Of a stretch of DNA of 64,000 bases, positions 48,001 through 56,935 are shown in pieces. Below the pieces are notes generated by a model. That model was not told the DNA's origin and searched no databases. It saw only the letters and a program-made list of their open reading frames with translations. Source of the stretch: Endozoicomonas sp. 8E (lineage in GTDB: Bacteria > Pseudomonadota > Gammaproteobacteria > Pseudomonadales > Endozoicomonadaceae); NCBI RefSeq assembly GCF_032883915.1, contig NZ_CP120717.1:2363697-2427696 (forward strand), given 5' to 3'. Numbering within the stretch: position 1 is the first letter of the stretch; each line of letters opens with the position of its first letter. Both the position numbers and the translations under genes were made by a program.

Positions 48001-50513
48001 CTGCTCTCGTCCAGAGCTGTGCTGTCTTCTTTACAGAGGGTTTGATGTATCTGATCCAGGGTATTTTCATAGCTATCATCGCCGTCAAGTGTTGTATAAA
48101 TCCGGGCAAGTCTTGCTGCTTTGTCATTCTCTTTATTGAATTTGATGTTGAGTGTTTTTTCTGAGGCTTCCAGCCGATCGGTCTGTTGTTCAGTGGCTTG
48201 CTTATTCGGGTCAGGGGCTTCGAGTTTATAGTGATGAAGGTGAGCAAGAAGGCTTAAGGGTTTGGGAACATTTCCGTGCAGAATTGTGCTGCCACGGAAC
48301 CACCCATAGAACCACCCCCAGGCCCACGAGATTTCACTTATCTCATTCTCTATCTTATCCAGTATCTTATCTGAGAGAAGATCACTGTTAAGTATTATAA
48401 AAACTCTGTTGAGTCTTGTTGTTTTGTCATCCTCTTCGCTGACTTTGACGTGGAGTTCTTTTTCTACGACTTCCAGTATGTCCAGGGCCACTACCTGAGC
48501 CAGCCGTCTGGCATTTCTGATGTATTCCTGTATGCCTTTAGAAATGTCCTGGCGACGGAGATACACATCGTCGTCTTGATCAAGGTCACCCCGGTGAAGG
48601 GCTTTTTCTACGGCACTCAGCTTCTCAAGTACTTCAGGCCAGGCTTTGGGGTGGCCTGGTGTTCTGATGTCTTCCAGTTCTCCTTCAAGTGCCTTGAGCC
48701 TGAAGTGTTTGCTATATAACATTGCTTCCAGGGCATTGTCATCGGGCGTACCTGGTGGGCTGTATTCACTCAGCTCAGTACCAAGAATCGTAGTGAGAGC
48801 ACTGGTTTTGACCCTGGTGTACGAATCCTCGGCAAACTCTTGATCGTACATTGTCTGAACTTCCTGAAGCAGGCGTTGCTTTTGAGCATTCAACGTATTG
48901 ATTTCTTCAAGCAGGCTTTCTTGCTGAGCGTCAACATCTGCATTGCTATCAAAATTTTCAATGTTTAGATGTGCGGCAATGGTTGCATAGCGGGCTTTGA
49001 TTTTTGCCTGCAGCTCTGCCTCCGTGTTTTCCAACTCAAGGTCCTTACGGACCATGTTAGCAATGACTTTTTTAACAAAGTTTGTGTCTTCGACAAGAGC
49101 AAAGCCCCTCATCAGCAGTTCGTTGAGAATGTCTGTTCCTCTTTGAACATTGAGAAAAAAATGCCGACTGTTCAGAAGCTCTCTGAGTACGGGTTTAAAG
49201 CTGAAGGTTTTTTCGAGTTGAACCAGCAACCAGCCCGGCGTGATGATCGATGTCGTGACTTCGATCTGTCCTGCTGTCAATTCAAATTCATCGGTTGCAT
49301 CCTGGCTGGCAATGGTTAATAACTGCTGTATAGATTCATAGTATGCAAGTATCGCAAGTTTATCCTGGTCCAGTTCAGCATCCTGTTGTGTAGCTAAATT
49401 GTCAGCAAACTCCTCCAGCAGCGCCATCTGCGTACTTCGAATGACGTACTGGTAGCTTTTGACCTTGTCTTTTTTAACCCGTGCAATCTTGTCATTATCA
49501 TTAGCGTCAAATTGTTCACAGAGGTTATAGAGACATTCCACAAAAGCGATATCAGCCGGATTCTGCTTCTGACCAAGGAAAACAATCCTGTCCGCCGTAG
49601 CTTCAGTCACCTCCAGTTTTAGATAACCCTCAGGCACAGAGTATACCTGTGTGTTGTCCTCGGCGTGGACAACATAGCCGACGGGCTGATGGTATGACAG
49701 CAAATCCTCCAGAATATCCTGTTGTAAATGTTCCCCAAGTATATGAACCTGGGTGTAGGCAGAGGTGGCCGCAGCTAAAAGAACCTCATCATTAACAAAG
49801 AGGGTTTGCCCCAGACGCTGCAGTTCGGGAGGTTGATCGCCTGCAGCGATAAGACGCATGAAGGTGCGCCCGTTGACTTCAAATTCGTCTACTTCAATGG
49901 TGATCAGGTCAACATAGTGATCAGCCTCGCCAAGGTTGCCTGCTCTTTCGTACGCACCCTTCAGCACTCCGGCCAGATGTGAGGGACTGGCGATTTTTGT
50001 TAAAGGTTCCAATGATGGGTGGTCATCTGATTGGGCACGAACAGCCGTAATTGAATCCTGATGGGTCATTCCCTCCCTGACCTCAATGACCAGTTTCTCT
50101 TCTGCCAGGTTATGGGTGAACCTGAAGACTCCCTCATCACCGACCTTCAGGACTTTGGTGTATTTCTGAGCAGCGTTGTTGTTGTCTGTTGTAAACAGGT
50201 CAACGCTGGAAACGCCACCGCTGATGCCTGAGAGAACATCTGTGAAGCCTTCGGAAGGAACCTTATAGCCCCCTCTGATCTGAGTCTGATCAGGGTAGGT
50301 GGTTGTAAAGGATTTGAGTAATGGCTGCTGGTCATGACCTAAAGTCGGCTTAACGATGACCTCGCTCTGGACGAACTCCACCTGTTCATTGCCCCGAATA
50401 TCGATAGATTTTATCTGCAGCCTGCGATCGGCCAATGCGTCTGTAACAGAGATGGAAGAGCTGATTGCAGCGGCCACTGCAAGGCTTAAGGCATTGGGGC
50501 GGACTCTTGTCAT
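45063..50513 (-). CDS. Giant exported modular coiled-coil protein, array copy 9 (with Trp-rich insert)
   Basis: 1816 residues. Signal peptide MTRVRPNALSLAVAAAISSS, ALA|DRR; start at 50513 with SD GAGGTAG. This copy lacks the LGIxNWDD module and its neighbours. The N-terminal domain passes through a short helix (VRKDLELENTEAELQ) straight into KARYATIAAHLNIENFD (~515). TPGHP follows at ~622 and VYLRRQDISKGIQ at ~660. A tryptophan-rich patch, WAWGWFYGWFRG (~730-741), has no counterpart in the other copies. Later come IAHQLNIRDYEEDA (~952), LDRQIARLGPRPRY (~1005), QLGGHDGTGGK (~1083) and the C-terminal domain from PFQY (~1133). The tail ends SATMTQRQL, slightly longer than its relatives. A canonical 78-bp spacer separates it from copy 8. 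Confidence 0.97.
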   Translation of the reverse strand: MTRVRPNALSLAVAAAISSSISVTDALADRRLQIKSIDIRGNEQVEFVQSEVIVKPTLGHDQQPLLKSFTTTYPDQTQIRGGYKVPSEGFTDVLSGISGGVSSVDLFTTDNNNAAQKYTKVLKVGDEGVFRFTHNLAEEKLVIEVREGMTHQDSITAVRAQSDDHPSLEPLTKIASPSHLAGVLKGAYERAGNLGEADHYVDLITIEVDEFEVNGRTFMRLIAAGDQPPELQRLGQTLFVNDEVLLAAATSAYTQVHILGEHLQQDILEDLLSYHQPVGYVVHAEDNTQVYSVPEGYLKLEVTEATADRIVFLGQKQNPADIAFVECLYNLCEQFDANDNDKIARVKKDKVKSYQYVIRSTQMALLEEFADNLATQQDAELDQDKLAILAYYESIQQLLTIASQDATDEFELTAGQIEVTTSIITPGWLLVQLEKTFSFKPVLRELLNSRHFFLNVQRGTDILNELLMRGFALVEDTNFVKKVIANMVRKDLELENTEAELQAKIKARYATIAAHLNIENFDSNADVDAQQESLLEEINTLNAQKQRLLQEVQTMYDQEFAEDSYTRVKTSALTTILGTELSEYSPPGTPDDNALEAMLYSKHFRLKALEGELEDIRTPGHPKAWPEVLEKLSAVEKALHRGDLDQDDDVYLRRQDISKGIQEYIRNARRLAQVVALDILEVVEKELHVKVSEEDDKTTRLNRVFIILNSDLLSDKILDKIENEISEISWAWGWFYGWFRGSTILHGNVPKPLSLLAHLHHYKLEAPDPNKQATEQQTDRLEASEKTLNIKFNKENDKAARLARIYTTLDGDDSYENTLDQIHQTLCKEDSTALDESSLKLTKIRAILNYKIDDSYLDMQIRKQQTSLLGAIENELSIYPDDNDAAKERGKAVTVKLAKELDVAFDQDDDLSDQKATLRTKIQELIEKVAALYDDEAARRAWNNEIAHQLNIRDYEEDATIDDQNRLIGKKLQKLDKEVFNAGQPDVNERIAAIENELDRQIARLGPRPRYVLDREVARARQAILKAESELKTANQKLNAISDKQVVAALDATEEAEGLKPDSTQTCEDRINALRNRQVQLGGHDGTGGKIQQLNREKAQLTAVIANRKVDIERMKEVLKTAEKAVENDGGPFQYTPKQVKLLSDMQNYMKHRSVNKQALEAAIGLTELALENGKARPSLVDFDFDNEFAPIRLRAMVGDGLTFVQASRIVKVFKSLMTNDAHLPLGQIKYMPMIALAELQLLVNGVRGELQTGAQEYDDAIRSMGKTAIHFVEYETEDLKGFPEYFASHSAAGNKIITLLSEGLISKVELESYMKAVRDDDGHQTIAEFEHFLGYKHGVNVPHFKADVRMLAEKDVEEFMQSAFTPVTVTASGPAGMKESVDGMKEYAAAVIANYVLDDIAFDNGRRTAAFLTNLQDALTPYANAVGLSESDLIKAIHNTLMQAHSAAVEHQLNDLWIKPSAFLVQAVTWYYTSYKPLLVTHGAWQAADLSLSNMAFLYLLDLTNRGDYLHRMLVPFQYWLELCGDDPDRTGQYVYHSGIEQISEVGGLTMPLGKAASAVILLRTGSMLFARQYNANPQMYRSISRLVPEIVKSMGSGQGVQVPLLHRVTPQKVKTLASATAGLVLGPVATVGAYAHGFISGFTYAQTFGFALASSLTFDFFMNDNKLLTQWLGGPLGRSLDKMNRWIGVGETQDEYLKRTTIVTPQRFSENDEEYSSRVKANSTMYGWTRHEHYLQFRERRDRTMKLFENGWEKYFRENVPKWSFSHAESIPYSYTLGALYKLQQGGDQKVHSHDKSNPSQSGFLSATMTQRQL

Positions 50514-50603
50514 TCTACTACCTCAGAGCTCAGTATTTTTATTACCACTGATAAAGTGGTGGCCATGCCGGACGGGGAAGTAGCCTTTAATTGCCCATAG
50601 CTT
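50514..50603 (-). other. Canonical array spacer, copy 10 to copy 9
   Basis: 90 bp with the SD block (here CTCAGAGCTCAG), a GTGGTGGCC box and GGACGGGGAAGTAGC in place of the usual GAGGAAGC box. It ends in TTTCAGTGGGTCATGG, whose TCA is the stop of copy 10. No promoter or terminator is evident. Confidence 0.55.
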
Positions 50604-53600
50604 TCAGTGGGTCATGGTTGCAGATAGAGATCCTGATTGAAGGGCATTGCCCTTATCATGACCGTGAACTTTCTGATCATCGCCCCGCCGCAGCTCATAG
50701 AAGGCACCCAGAGTGTAGGAGTAAGGAATACTTTCTGCATGGGAAAACGACCATTTAGGTACATTTTCTCTGAAGTATTTCTCCCAGCCATTTTCGAATA
50801 GCTTCATGGTGCGATCACGGCGTTCACGGAACTGCAGATAATTTTCGTGTCGAGTCCAGCCATACATGGTGTTGTTTGCTTTAACACGGTTTGCGTAGGC
50901 TTCATCGTTTTCATTAAAGCGTTGAGGTGAGGCAATAGCCGACCGTTTCATATATTCATCGCCCGTTTCACCCACGCCCAGCCAGTGATTAATCCTGTCA
51001 AGACTACGACCCAGAGGGCCACCCAGCCATTGAGTGAGCATCTTGTTGTCGTTCATGAAAAAGTCGAAAGTGAGACTCGACGCCAGAGCGAATCCGAAGG
51101 TTTGGGCATAAGTGAATCCGGATATAAGGCCATGGGCGTATGCTCCGACCGTGGCTACCGGGCCCAGCACCAGTCCCGCTGTGGCAGAGGCCAGAGTTTT
51201 CACTTTTTGTGGTGTCACCCTGTGCAGCAGCGGCACCTGAATTCCTTGTCCGGAACTCATGGATTTGACTGTTTCCGGCAACAGACGGGAAATGCTGCGA
51301 TACATTTGAGGGTTGGCGTTGTGCTGCCTGGCAAAGAGCATGGCGCCGGTTCTCAGCAGAATGACTGAAGAAGCGGCTTTGCCCAATGGCATGGCCAGTC
51401 CGCCGACTTCAGAAAGTTGTTCAATTCCGTGGTGGTAGGCATATTGCCCGGTCCGGTCAGGATCAACACCGAAGCGTTCCAGCCAGTGTTCGAAAGGTAT
51501 GAGCATCCGGTGCAGATAATCACCCCGGTTGGTCAGATCCAGAAGATAGAGGAATGACATGTGCAAGAGAGACTGCTCGGCAGCCTGCACTGTGGTATGG
51601 GTCACCAGCAGAGGTTTGTAGCTGGAGTAGTACCAGGTGACGGCCTGTACCAGAAAGGCGGAAGGTTTGCCCCAGTATTTATTCAGCTGATACTCAACCG
51701 CTGCGCCATGAGCTTGCTTCAATGTGCCATGGATAGCCTTGATCAGTTCGGTTTCAGAGAGTCCGGCAGCATTGGCATAAGGTGTCAGGGTAGCCTGAAC
51801 ATTGGTCAGAAAGGCTGCCGTCCTGCGGCCATTGTCAAAGGCAATGTCGTCAAGAACATAGTTGGCGATGACAGCAGCGGCGTACTCTTTCATGCCGTCA
51901 ACAGACTCTTTCATGCCCACCGGGCCAGTCTTGGTCAGGGTCACAGGGGTAAAGACGCTTTGCATGAATTCCTCTGCACCCTTGTCGGACAGCGTATGGA
52001 CAATGCTGTTGAACAGAGGCAAATTGACACGGTGTCTGTAGAAAAGGAAGAATTCAAACTCAGCCACTCTGTGAAAATCTTCGAAACCGCCGGCCTTTAT
52101 ATCGATACTCCTGACGGCCTTTACGTAGTTTTCAAGTTCAATCTTGCTGATCAGACCTTCACGCAGCAGAGTTATGATCTTGTTACCACTGGCAGAATGG
52201 GCAGCCAGGTATTCCGAAAAGTCTTTCAGGTCACCTGTGTGCTCGACATTGTGAATGGCTCTTTGGCCCATGCTGTGGATTTCAGCGTCGTATTGTTGGG
52301 CCCCTTTTCCCAACTGATTCCTGATCCCGCACACAAGCGTGTGGATCTGTTCCACGATATTTACAGGCTGATCAGGGGGGGGCGGGAAGCTCTTCTTCAG
52401 GCTCTTGAAGACTTCTACAATATCACTGGCTTGATTAAAAGGCAGGTTGTCGCCAACCAGTATCCGCAAATGAATGGGTGCCAATTCATTGTCAAAATCG
52501 AAAGTCTTAAGCCAGGGTATTTCATTACCGCTCTTTACTGCCAGTTCTGCCAGGCCCAGTGCGGCTTCCAGAGCCTTGTGCCTGAGAGCGTTATGCTGCG
52601 TGAAGGCGTCTATGGCGGCAAGAAATATTGCCTGTTCCGGCGTGTACTGGAAGGGACCGCCGTCATTTTCGACGGCTGTCTCTGCCGCCTCCAGGACTTT
52701 CTTCATTGTCTTAATGTCTGCTCTCCTGGTTTTAATATCAGCTTCCAGATGGTCTCTTTCCTGAATCAGTTGCCGAATCTTGCCGCCAGTACCATCATTC
52801 CCGCCCAGTTTTACCTGCCTGCTTCTCAGGGCATCAACCCGGTCTTGAAAGGTGTCAGTAGAGTCTGGTGTAAGGCCCATGGCTTCTTCAGCGGCTTCAA
52901 GAAGCGCCTCGTGCTCCGGGTCTTGTTTTTCATTAGCTGCATTTATACTTTTCCTGTCATGCTCACGCAGGAATTCCGTGACCTGATTGTAATTTTTCCT
53001 CGCCAGTGGCAGTTCACCCAGTGCTTCCTCGGGGATATCGCTTTCGTCCAGACCCTTAATTGCCTGATTGAGGACCCTGTTGTCATCATCCGAGATATGC
53101 TGGAGGTCTGCACGGTTTCCCGCAAATACCAGGCGTTTACCACGAAGCATATTCAGTTTGTGATAAAGACCCATCAGCCCAATTTCAGCTTCTTTCAGCT
53201 CTTCCCTGGCAGTGGCTAGCTCACGATCAAGAACGAATCGGGGTTTGGGACCCAGGCGAGCCATTTGCCTGTGAAGTTCATTATCAATGTCTGCAATGCG
53301 CTCATTAACACTGGGCTGACCCGCATTGAAAACGTCTTCATCCAGCTGTTGGAGTTTCGTTTCAATCAGACTGTTCTGGTCGTCGATAGTGGCATCTTCT
53401 TTATAATCATCAATGTTGAGTTGATGAGCCACTTCATTGTTTCTGGCTCTTCTGACACCTTCATCGTCACAGGCTTCATGCAGCTCATCCATTAATGCCT
53501 GAATTTTGCCTCTCAGAGCATCCTTCTGAGCAGGCAGCTTGTCATCCTCTGCAAATGCTATCTTCAGATCACTGGCCAGTTTTGCAGCGAAAGCCTTGCC

Positions 53601-56513
53601 TCTTTCTTTGGCAGCAAGGTTTTCATGAGGATTGATACTCAGCTTGTTCTCTATAGCATCAAGCATACTTGCCTGTTGTTCTCTGGCTTGCTTATCCAGA
53701 CACGAATCTTTGGTTTTATAGGTAAGAATTGCACCAAGCTTCTTGAGTTCGAGCTGCCTCTCGTTAAGAGCTTCGCTGTCTTTTTGCCAGAGGGTTTCAT
53801 CTATCTGATCCATCGTGTCTTCAGAGGTCAAGTCTTTGTCAAGTACTTCACGAACCCAGGCAAGTCTATCTGCCAGGTCTTTCTCTTCTTCCCATGGGAT
53901 GCGGAGTATTGCTTCTACTTCTTTCAGCAGATCGATCTGTTGTTTTCCGGTCGGGTTATCCGGGTCGGAGTCTTCGAACTTATGGTGAAGGTAAGCATGA
54001 AGCTTGATGCGGATGAGATCATCCCAATCCAGAGCTCTGCTTTCATAGGCCCAGAGGATACTATCTACCTCATCCAGTATCTGAGCCAGTGTGTTATCTG
54101 AGAGATCAGCGTTGTTAAGTATTTTAAAAATCCGGGTGAGTCTTGTCGTTTTGTTATCCTCTTCATTGAGGTTGATACTGAGTTCTTCTTCTACGTCTTC
54201 CAGAATCCTCTGTGCTACAAACTCTGCATGCTCTCTGGCGTCTCTGATGAATGCCTGCATGGTCTCAGAAATATACCGGCGTTGGAGATGCAGGTCTTCC
54301 TTCTGATTAATTTCTCTCATCCGCAGAGCCTTATTTACGGCATTCAGTGTTTTAATGACTTCAGGCCTGATTTTGGGGTGGCCTGGTGTTTTGATATCAG
54401 CCAGTTCTTCTTCCAGTTCTGCAAGGCTGAAGAGCCTGGTGTATACCATTTTTTCCAGAACATCGTCTTCTGGTATGCTGCCATCATCTGGCTCAATACC
54501 AAGAACCGCTGCCAGAGCCCCTTTTTTGGCCCTGGTGTAAGCATTCTCTGTATTAAGTTCAACATCCACTGTCTGAGGCTTCTTAAAAAAACTTTCTTGT
54601 TCATGAATCAGTTGTTTTTTTTGATCACGCAATGCCTTAATTTTCTGAAGCAAATGTTTTTCTTGAGTATTAATATCATCATTGCTATCAAAATCCTCAA
54701 TGTTTAAATATGAGGCAATGGTTGCATAACGGGCTTTGATCGCAGCTGCTTCTTCAGGCTTTTCTGTTGTGGCCACCGCCGGATTGGTTCCATGAGTTCT
54801 TATACTGGTGAGTCTGGCTTGTTTTGCTGGTGGCGGGCTGTCATCCAGATTTCTACGGGGCTGCATCAGCTTATCTCTGATTTGCTGCTTGGTTCGTTTT
54901 ACTGTCAGGGTTTGCTTATTCTTGGCAATGGCTGCTGCGGTTGCGCGATCTGATGATCTGCTTATCCCGGAGAGTTTGGCCTCTTTTTGCTGTAGCTTTT
55001 CCTGCAGGCTTTCTCTCTCGAGCAGCTTTCCGGTAAAGTCAGCAACGACTTTGGAAATAAAGCTTTCGTCTTTGCCAGGAGTATCGCTAAACATTTTGGT
55101 CATAATGGGTATAACTTCATGAATAGTCTGAACAAAATGTCGGCTAGTCAGGAAATTTCTAAGTACGGGTTTGAAGCCGAAGTATTCCATTAGTTGAAGA
55201 TGGATCCAGGTTGGCGTGATAAACGACGAAGCGATTTTGACGTGAGGTACTGTCAATTCAAATTCATCTGCTCCGTCCAAAGTAGCACAGGTTAATACCT
55301 GCTGAAGATATTCATAGTATGCAAGAATCGAAAGCTTACCATCGTATTTAAACGTCGTTTGTCCAGCTTTGTTAAGTCCAGCACTGTGTTCTTCAGCCAG
55401 CTCCTCCAAGAGATCCATCTGCCTGCTTCGAATGATGTACCGGTAGCTTTCGACCTTGTCTTTTTTAACCTTTGCTGTTGCTCCAGGCGGGGGGGCATTG
55501 TTTTTAAGTTCTCTTTTCCAGATGTCAGAGAGAGCCTTCACAAAAGCGACATCAGCCGGGTTCTGCTTCTGACCACGGAAAACAATAGTCTCTCTCGTGG
55601 CCTCAGTCACTTCCAGTTTTGGATAATTCTCAGGCACAGGATAAGACTGTTTGTCATCCTCGACGTGGACAACATAGCCAACGGGTTTGTTGTGTGCCAA
55701 TAGCTCATTAAGAGCCTGCTGTTGTAAATCCTCTCCCAGGACATGAACCTGGATATAAGCGGAGGCCGCTGCTGTCAGAAGAACATCGTCGTTGACAAAG
55801 AGTGATTGACCCAGGCTATGCAGTTCAGGGGGGGTATCGCCGGAAGCGATTAGACGCATGAAGGTGCGCCCATTTACTTCAACTTTTTCTACGTTAACGG
55901 TGGCAAGGGCAACATAATGATCACTTGTGCCAAGGCTTCCTGCTCTGTTGTCGGCACCTTCCAGTAAAAAAGCCAGTTGTATGGGGCTGGCGATTTTCGT
56001 TAACGGTTCTAATGATCCGAGGCCGCCCAATTGATCACGAACAGCCTTGACTGAATCCTGATCGGTCATTCCGCCTCTGACTTCAATGACCAGCTCATTT
56101 TCTTCAAGGTTATGGGTGAACCTGAAGACTCCTTCATCTCCCACCTCCAGGACTTTGGTGTATTTCTGAGCAACGTTATTCTCGTCTGTTTCAAACTGAT
56201 CAACACTGTAGACGCCACCGTCAATACCAGAAAGAACCGCTGTTAAGCTTGAAGAAGGATGGACATAATCCTCACTTTCCTGAGGCTGATAAGGGTAGAT
56301 GGTGGTAAAAGATTTGAGTATTGGCTGCTGGTCATGACCTATTGTTGGCTGAACTAAAATCTCACTCTGGGTGAACTCCACCGGTTCATTGCCCCTGATA
56401 TCGACAGATTTTATCTGTAGCCTGCGATCGGTCAGTGTCTGTGCGGCAACGAGAGACGAGCTGATTGCAACGGCCACTGCAAGGCTTAGCGCATTGGGGT
56501 GAACATTTGTCAT
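50604..56513 (-). CDS. Giant exported modular coiled-coil protein, array copy 10
   Basis: 1969 residues from the chosen ATG at 56513-56511. The same frame is open to an ATG at 56561, but that would add 16 residues ahead of the signal peptide and would ignore the AGGTAG ribosome binding site, so I reject it. The signal peptide core is LAVAVAISSSLVAA, but the usual ALA|DR is replaced by TLT|DR, so the cleavage point is less certain. Landmarks: LDDSPPPAKQARL (~570), KARYATIASYLNIEDFD (~600), KTPGHP (~712), IAHQLNIDDYKEDA (~1032), LDRQMARLGPKPRF (~1085), KLGGNDGTGGK (~1238), C-terminal domain from PFQY (~1288). The VDEFEHFLGY motif is altered to VAEFEFFLFY, with a short insertion (IKAGGFEDF) just before it. 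The tail ends SATMTH. A 168-bp mobile palindrome sits about 50 bp upstream of the start. Confidence 0.96.
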   Translation of the reverse strand: MTNVHPNALSLAVAVAISSSLVAAQTLTDRRLQIKSVDIRGNEPVEFTQSEILVQPTIGHDQQPILKSFTTIYPYQPQESEDYVHPSSSLTAVLSGIDGGVYSVDQFETDENNVAQKYTKVLEVGDEGVFRFTHNLEENELVIEVRGGMTDQDSVKAVRDQLGGLGSLEPLTKIASPIQLAFLLEGADNRAGSLGTSDHYVALATVNVEKVEVNGRTFMRLIASGDTPPELHSLGQSLFVNDDVLLTAAASAYIQVHVLGEDLQQQALNELLAHNKPVGYVVHVEDDKQSYPVPENYPKLEVTEATRETIVFRGQKQNPADVAFVKALSDIWKRELKNNAPPPGATAKVKKDKVESYRYIIRSRQMDLLEELAEEHSAGLNKAGQTTFKYDGKLSILAYYEYLQQVLTCATLDGADEFELTVPHVKIASSFITPTWIHLQLMEYFGFKPVLRNFLTSRHFVQTIHEVIPIMTKMFSDTPGKDESFISKVVADFTGKLLERESLQEKLQQKEAKLSGISRSSDRATAAAIAKNKQTLTVKRTKQQIRDKLMQPRRNLDDSPPPAKQARLTSIRTHGTNPAVATTEKPEEAAAIKARYATIASYLNIEDFDSNDDINTQEKHLLQKIKALRDQKKQLIHEQESFFKKPQTVDVELNTENAYTRAKKGALAAVLGIEPDDGSIPEDDVLEKMVYTRLFSLAELEEELADIKTPGHPKIRPEVIKTLNAVNKALRMREINQKEDLHLQRRYISETMQAFIRDAREHAEFVAQRILEDVEEELSINLNEEDNKTTRLTRIFKILNNADLSDNTLAQILDEVDSILWAYESRALDWDDLIRIKLHAYLHHKFEDSDPDNPTGKQQIDLLKEVEAILRIPWEEEKDLADRLAWVREVLDKDLTSEDTMDQIDETLWQKDSEALNERQLELKKLGAILTYKTKDSCLDKQAREQQASMLDAIENKLSINPHENLAAKERGKAFAAKLASDLKIAFAEDDKLPAQKDALRGKIQALMDELHEACDDEGVRRARNNEVAHQLNIDDYKEDATIDDQNSLIETKLQQLDEDVFNAGQPSVNERIADIDNELHRQMARLGPKPRFVLDRELATAREELKEAEIGLMGLYHKLNMLRGKRLVFAGNRADLQHISDDDNRVLNQAIKGLDESDIPEEALGELPLARKNYNQVTEFLREHDRKSINAANEKQDPEHEALLEAAEEAMGLTPDSTDTFQDRVDALRSRQVKLGGNDGTGGKIRQLIQERDHLEADIKTRRADIKTMKKVLEAAETAVENDGGPFQYTPEQAIFLAAIDAFTQHNALRHKALEAALGLAELAVKSGNEIPWLKTFDFDNELAPIHLRILVGDNLPFNQASDIVEVFKSLKKSFPPPPDQPVNIVEQIHTLVCGIRNQLGKGAQQYDAEIHSMGQRAIHNVEHTGDLKDFSEYLAAHSASGNKIITLLREGLISKIELENYVKAVRSIDIKAGGFEDFHRVAEFEFFLFYRHRVNLPLFNSIVHTLSDKGAEEFMQSVFTPVTLTKTGPVGMKESVDGMKEYAAAVIANYVLDDIAFDNGRRTAAFLTNVQATLTPYANAAGLSETELIKAIHGTLKQAHGAAVEYQLNKYWGKPSAFLVQAVTWYYSSYKPLLVTHTTVQAAEQSLLHMSFLYLLDLTNRGDYLHRMLIPFEHWLERFGVDPDRTGQYAYHHGIEQLSEVGGLAMPLGKAASSVILLRTGAMLFARQHNANPQMYRSISRLLPETVKSMSSGQGIQVPLLHRVTPQKVKTLASATAGLVLGPVATVGAYAHGLISGFTYAQTFGFALASSLTFDFFMNDNKMLTQWLGGPLGRSLDRINHWLGVGETGDEYMKRSAIASPQRFNENDEAYANRVKANNTMYGWTRHENYLQFRERRDRTMKLFENGWEKYFRENVPKWSFSHAESIPYSYTLGAFYELRRGDDQKVHGHDKGNALQSGSLSATMTH

Positions 56514-56517
56514 TCTG

Positions 56518-56523
56518 CTACCT
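56518..56523 (-). promoter_or_regulatory. Ribosome binding site that fixes the copy 10 start
   Basis: The minus strand reads AGGTAG four bases before the ATG at 56513-56511. This matches the position and sequence of the SD in the paralogues, and decides against the upstream in-frame ATG at 56561. Confidence 0.8.
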
Positions 56524-56562
56524 GAGAGGTGAGTACTTTTACCGTGAAAAGTGATTGCCACA

Positions 56563-56730
56563 CTAGCAGCCTGTTGGACTTAAGCGCCCGTAGCGAGGAT
56601 TGCGAGAAATTGAGGATAAAAATTTCTGCTTCTGAGGAGAATAGCGGGGCTATTTGACGAAGAGGCAGGAATTTTTAGACCAATTTATCGCAACCGCAGT
56701 AGGGCAGACTTAAGTCCGACAGGCTGCTAG
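56563..56730. mobile_element. 168-bp MITE-like palindromic element with CTAG target duplication
   Basis: The termini are inverted repeats: CAGCCTGTTGGACTTAAG on the left and the complement of CAGCCTGTCGGACTTAAG on the right, one mismatch in 18. CTAG flanks each side (56563-56566 and 56727-56730). The interior continues as an imperfect palindrome (GCGAGAAATTGAGG against GCGATAAATTGGTC, TAAAAATT on both arms) centred on AATAGCGGGGCTATT, so the whole element can fold as one hairpin. It encodes no protein. Paralogous spacers read straight across the site (CACACCCGGCG, GTACCGGGCGAGG), which shows the empty site. I cannot name the parent insertion sequence. Confidence 0.85.
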
Positions 56731-56793
56731 GCGAGGGAGCAACTTACAAACGCTCATTGCGCTCAATCGCCCATGGGTGTCAATTGCTTACTT
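56731..56793. other. Spacer remnant between two palindromic elements
   Basis: Begins GCGAGGGAGCAACTTA, the normal continuation of the spacer after the insertion point. It then has diverged 17-bp-type units (ACGCTCATTGCGCTCA, AATCGCCCATGGGTGTC). No gene or promoter is apparent. Confidence 0.5.
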
Positions 56794-56935
56794 GATTAGC
56801 TTCAAGCTCTTTGAGGTCACTGTGGGCTGAGAAAGAAAGGTGACATCCTGTGCCATCACCGTTATTTCATGGGGCACTGGTGTAGCGTTGCTGGTCGTTG
56901 CCTGACCCACACTTTTTATCAGTTTCAAGCTAATC
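56794..56935. repeat. 142-bp imperfect palindrome forming the end of copy 11
   Basis: The left arm starting GATTAGCTTCAAGCT matches the complement of the right arm (GATTAGCTTGAAACT), and the arms keep partial pairing to GTGGG at about 30 bases in. Inner GTGCC/GGCAC complements suggest a folded centre. The minus-strand outer end GATTAG supplies the last codon and TAG stop of copy 11. It is probably a non-autonomous element or a remnant; no target duplication is obvious. Confidence 0.6.

Noticed and set aside
51561-53219. 552-codon open frame on the plus strand
   Set aside because: It is exactly antisense to the well-supported copy 10. Similar plus-strand frames recur at matching places in other copies, as expected from codon bias of the real gene. 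It has no ribosome binding site or recognisable protein features.
56514-56561. Upstream start for copy 10 at 56561
   Set aside because: It would put 16 unrelated residues before the signal peptide and skip the conserved SD.
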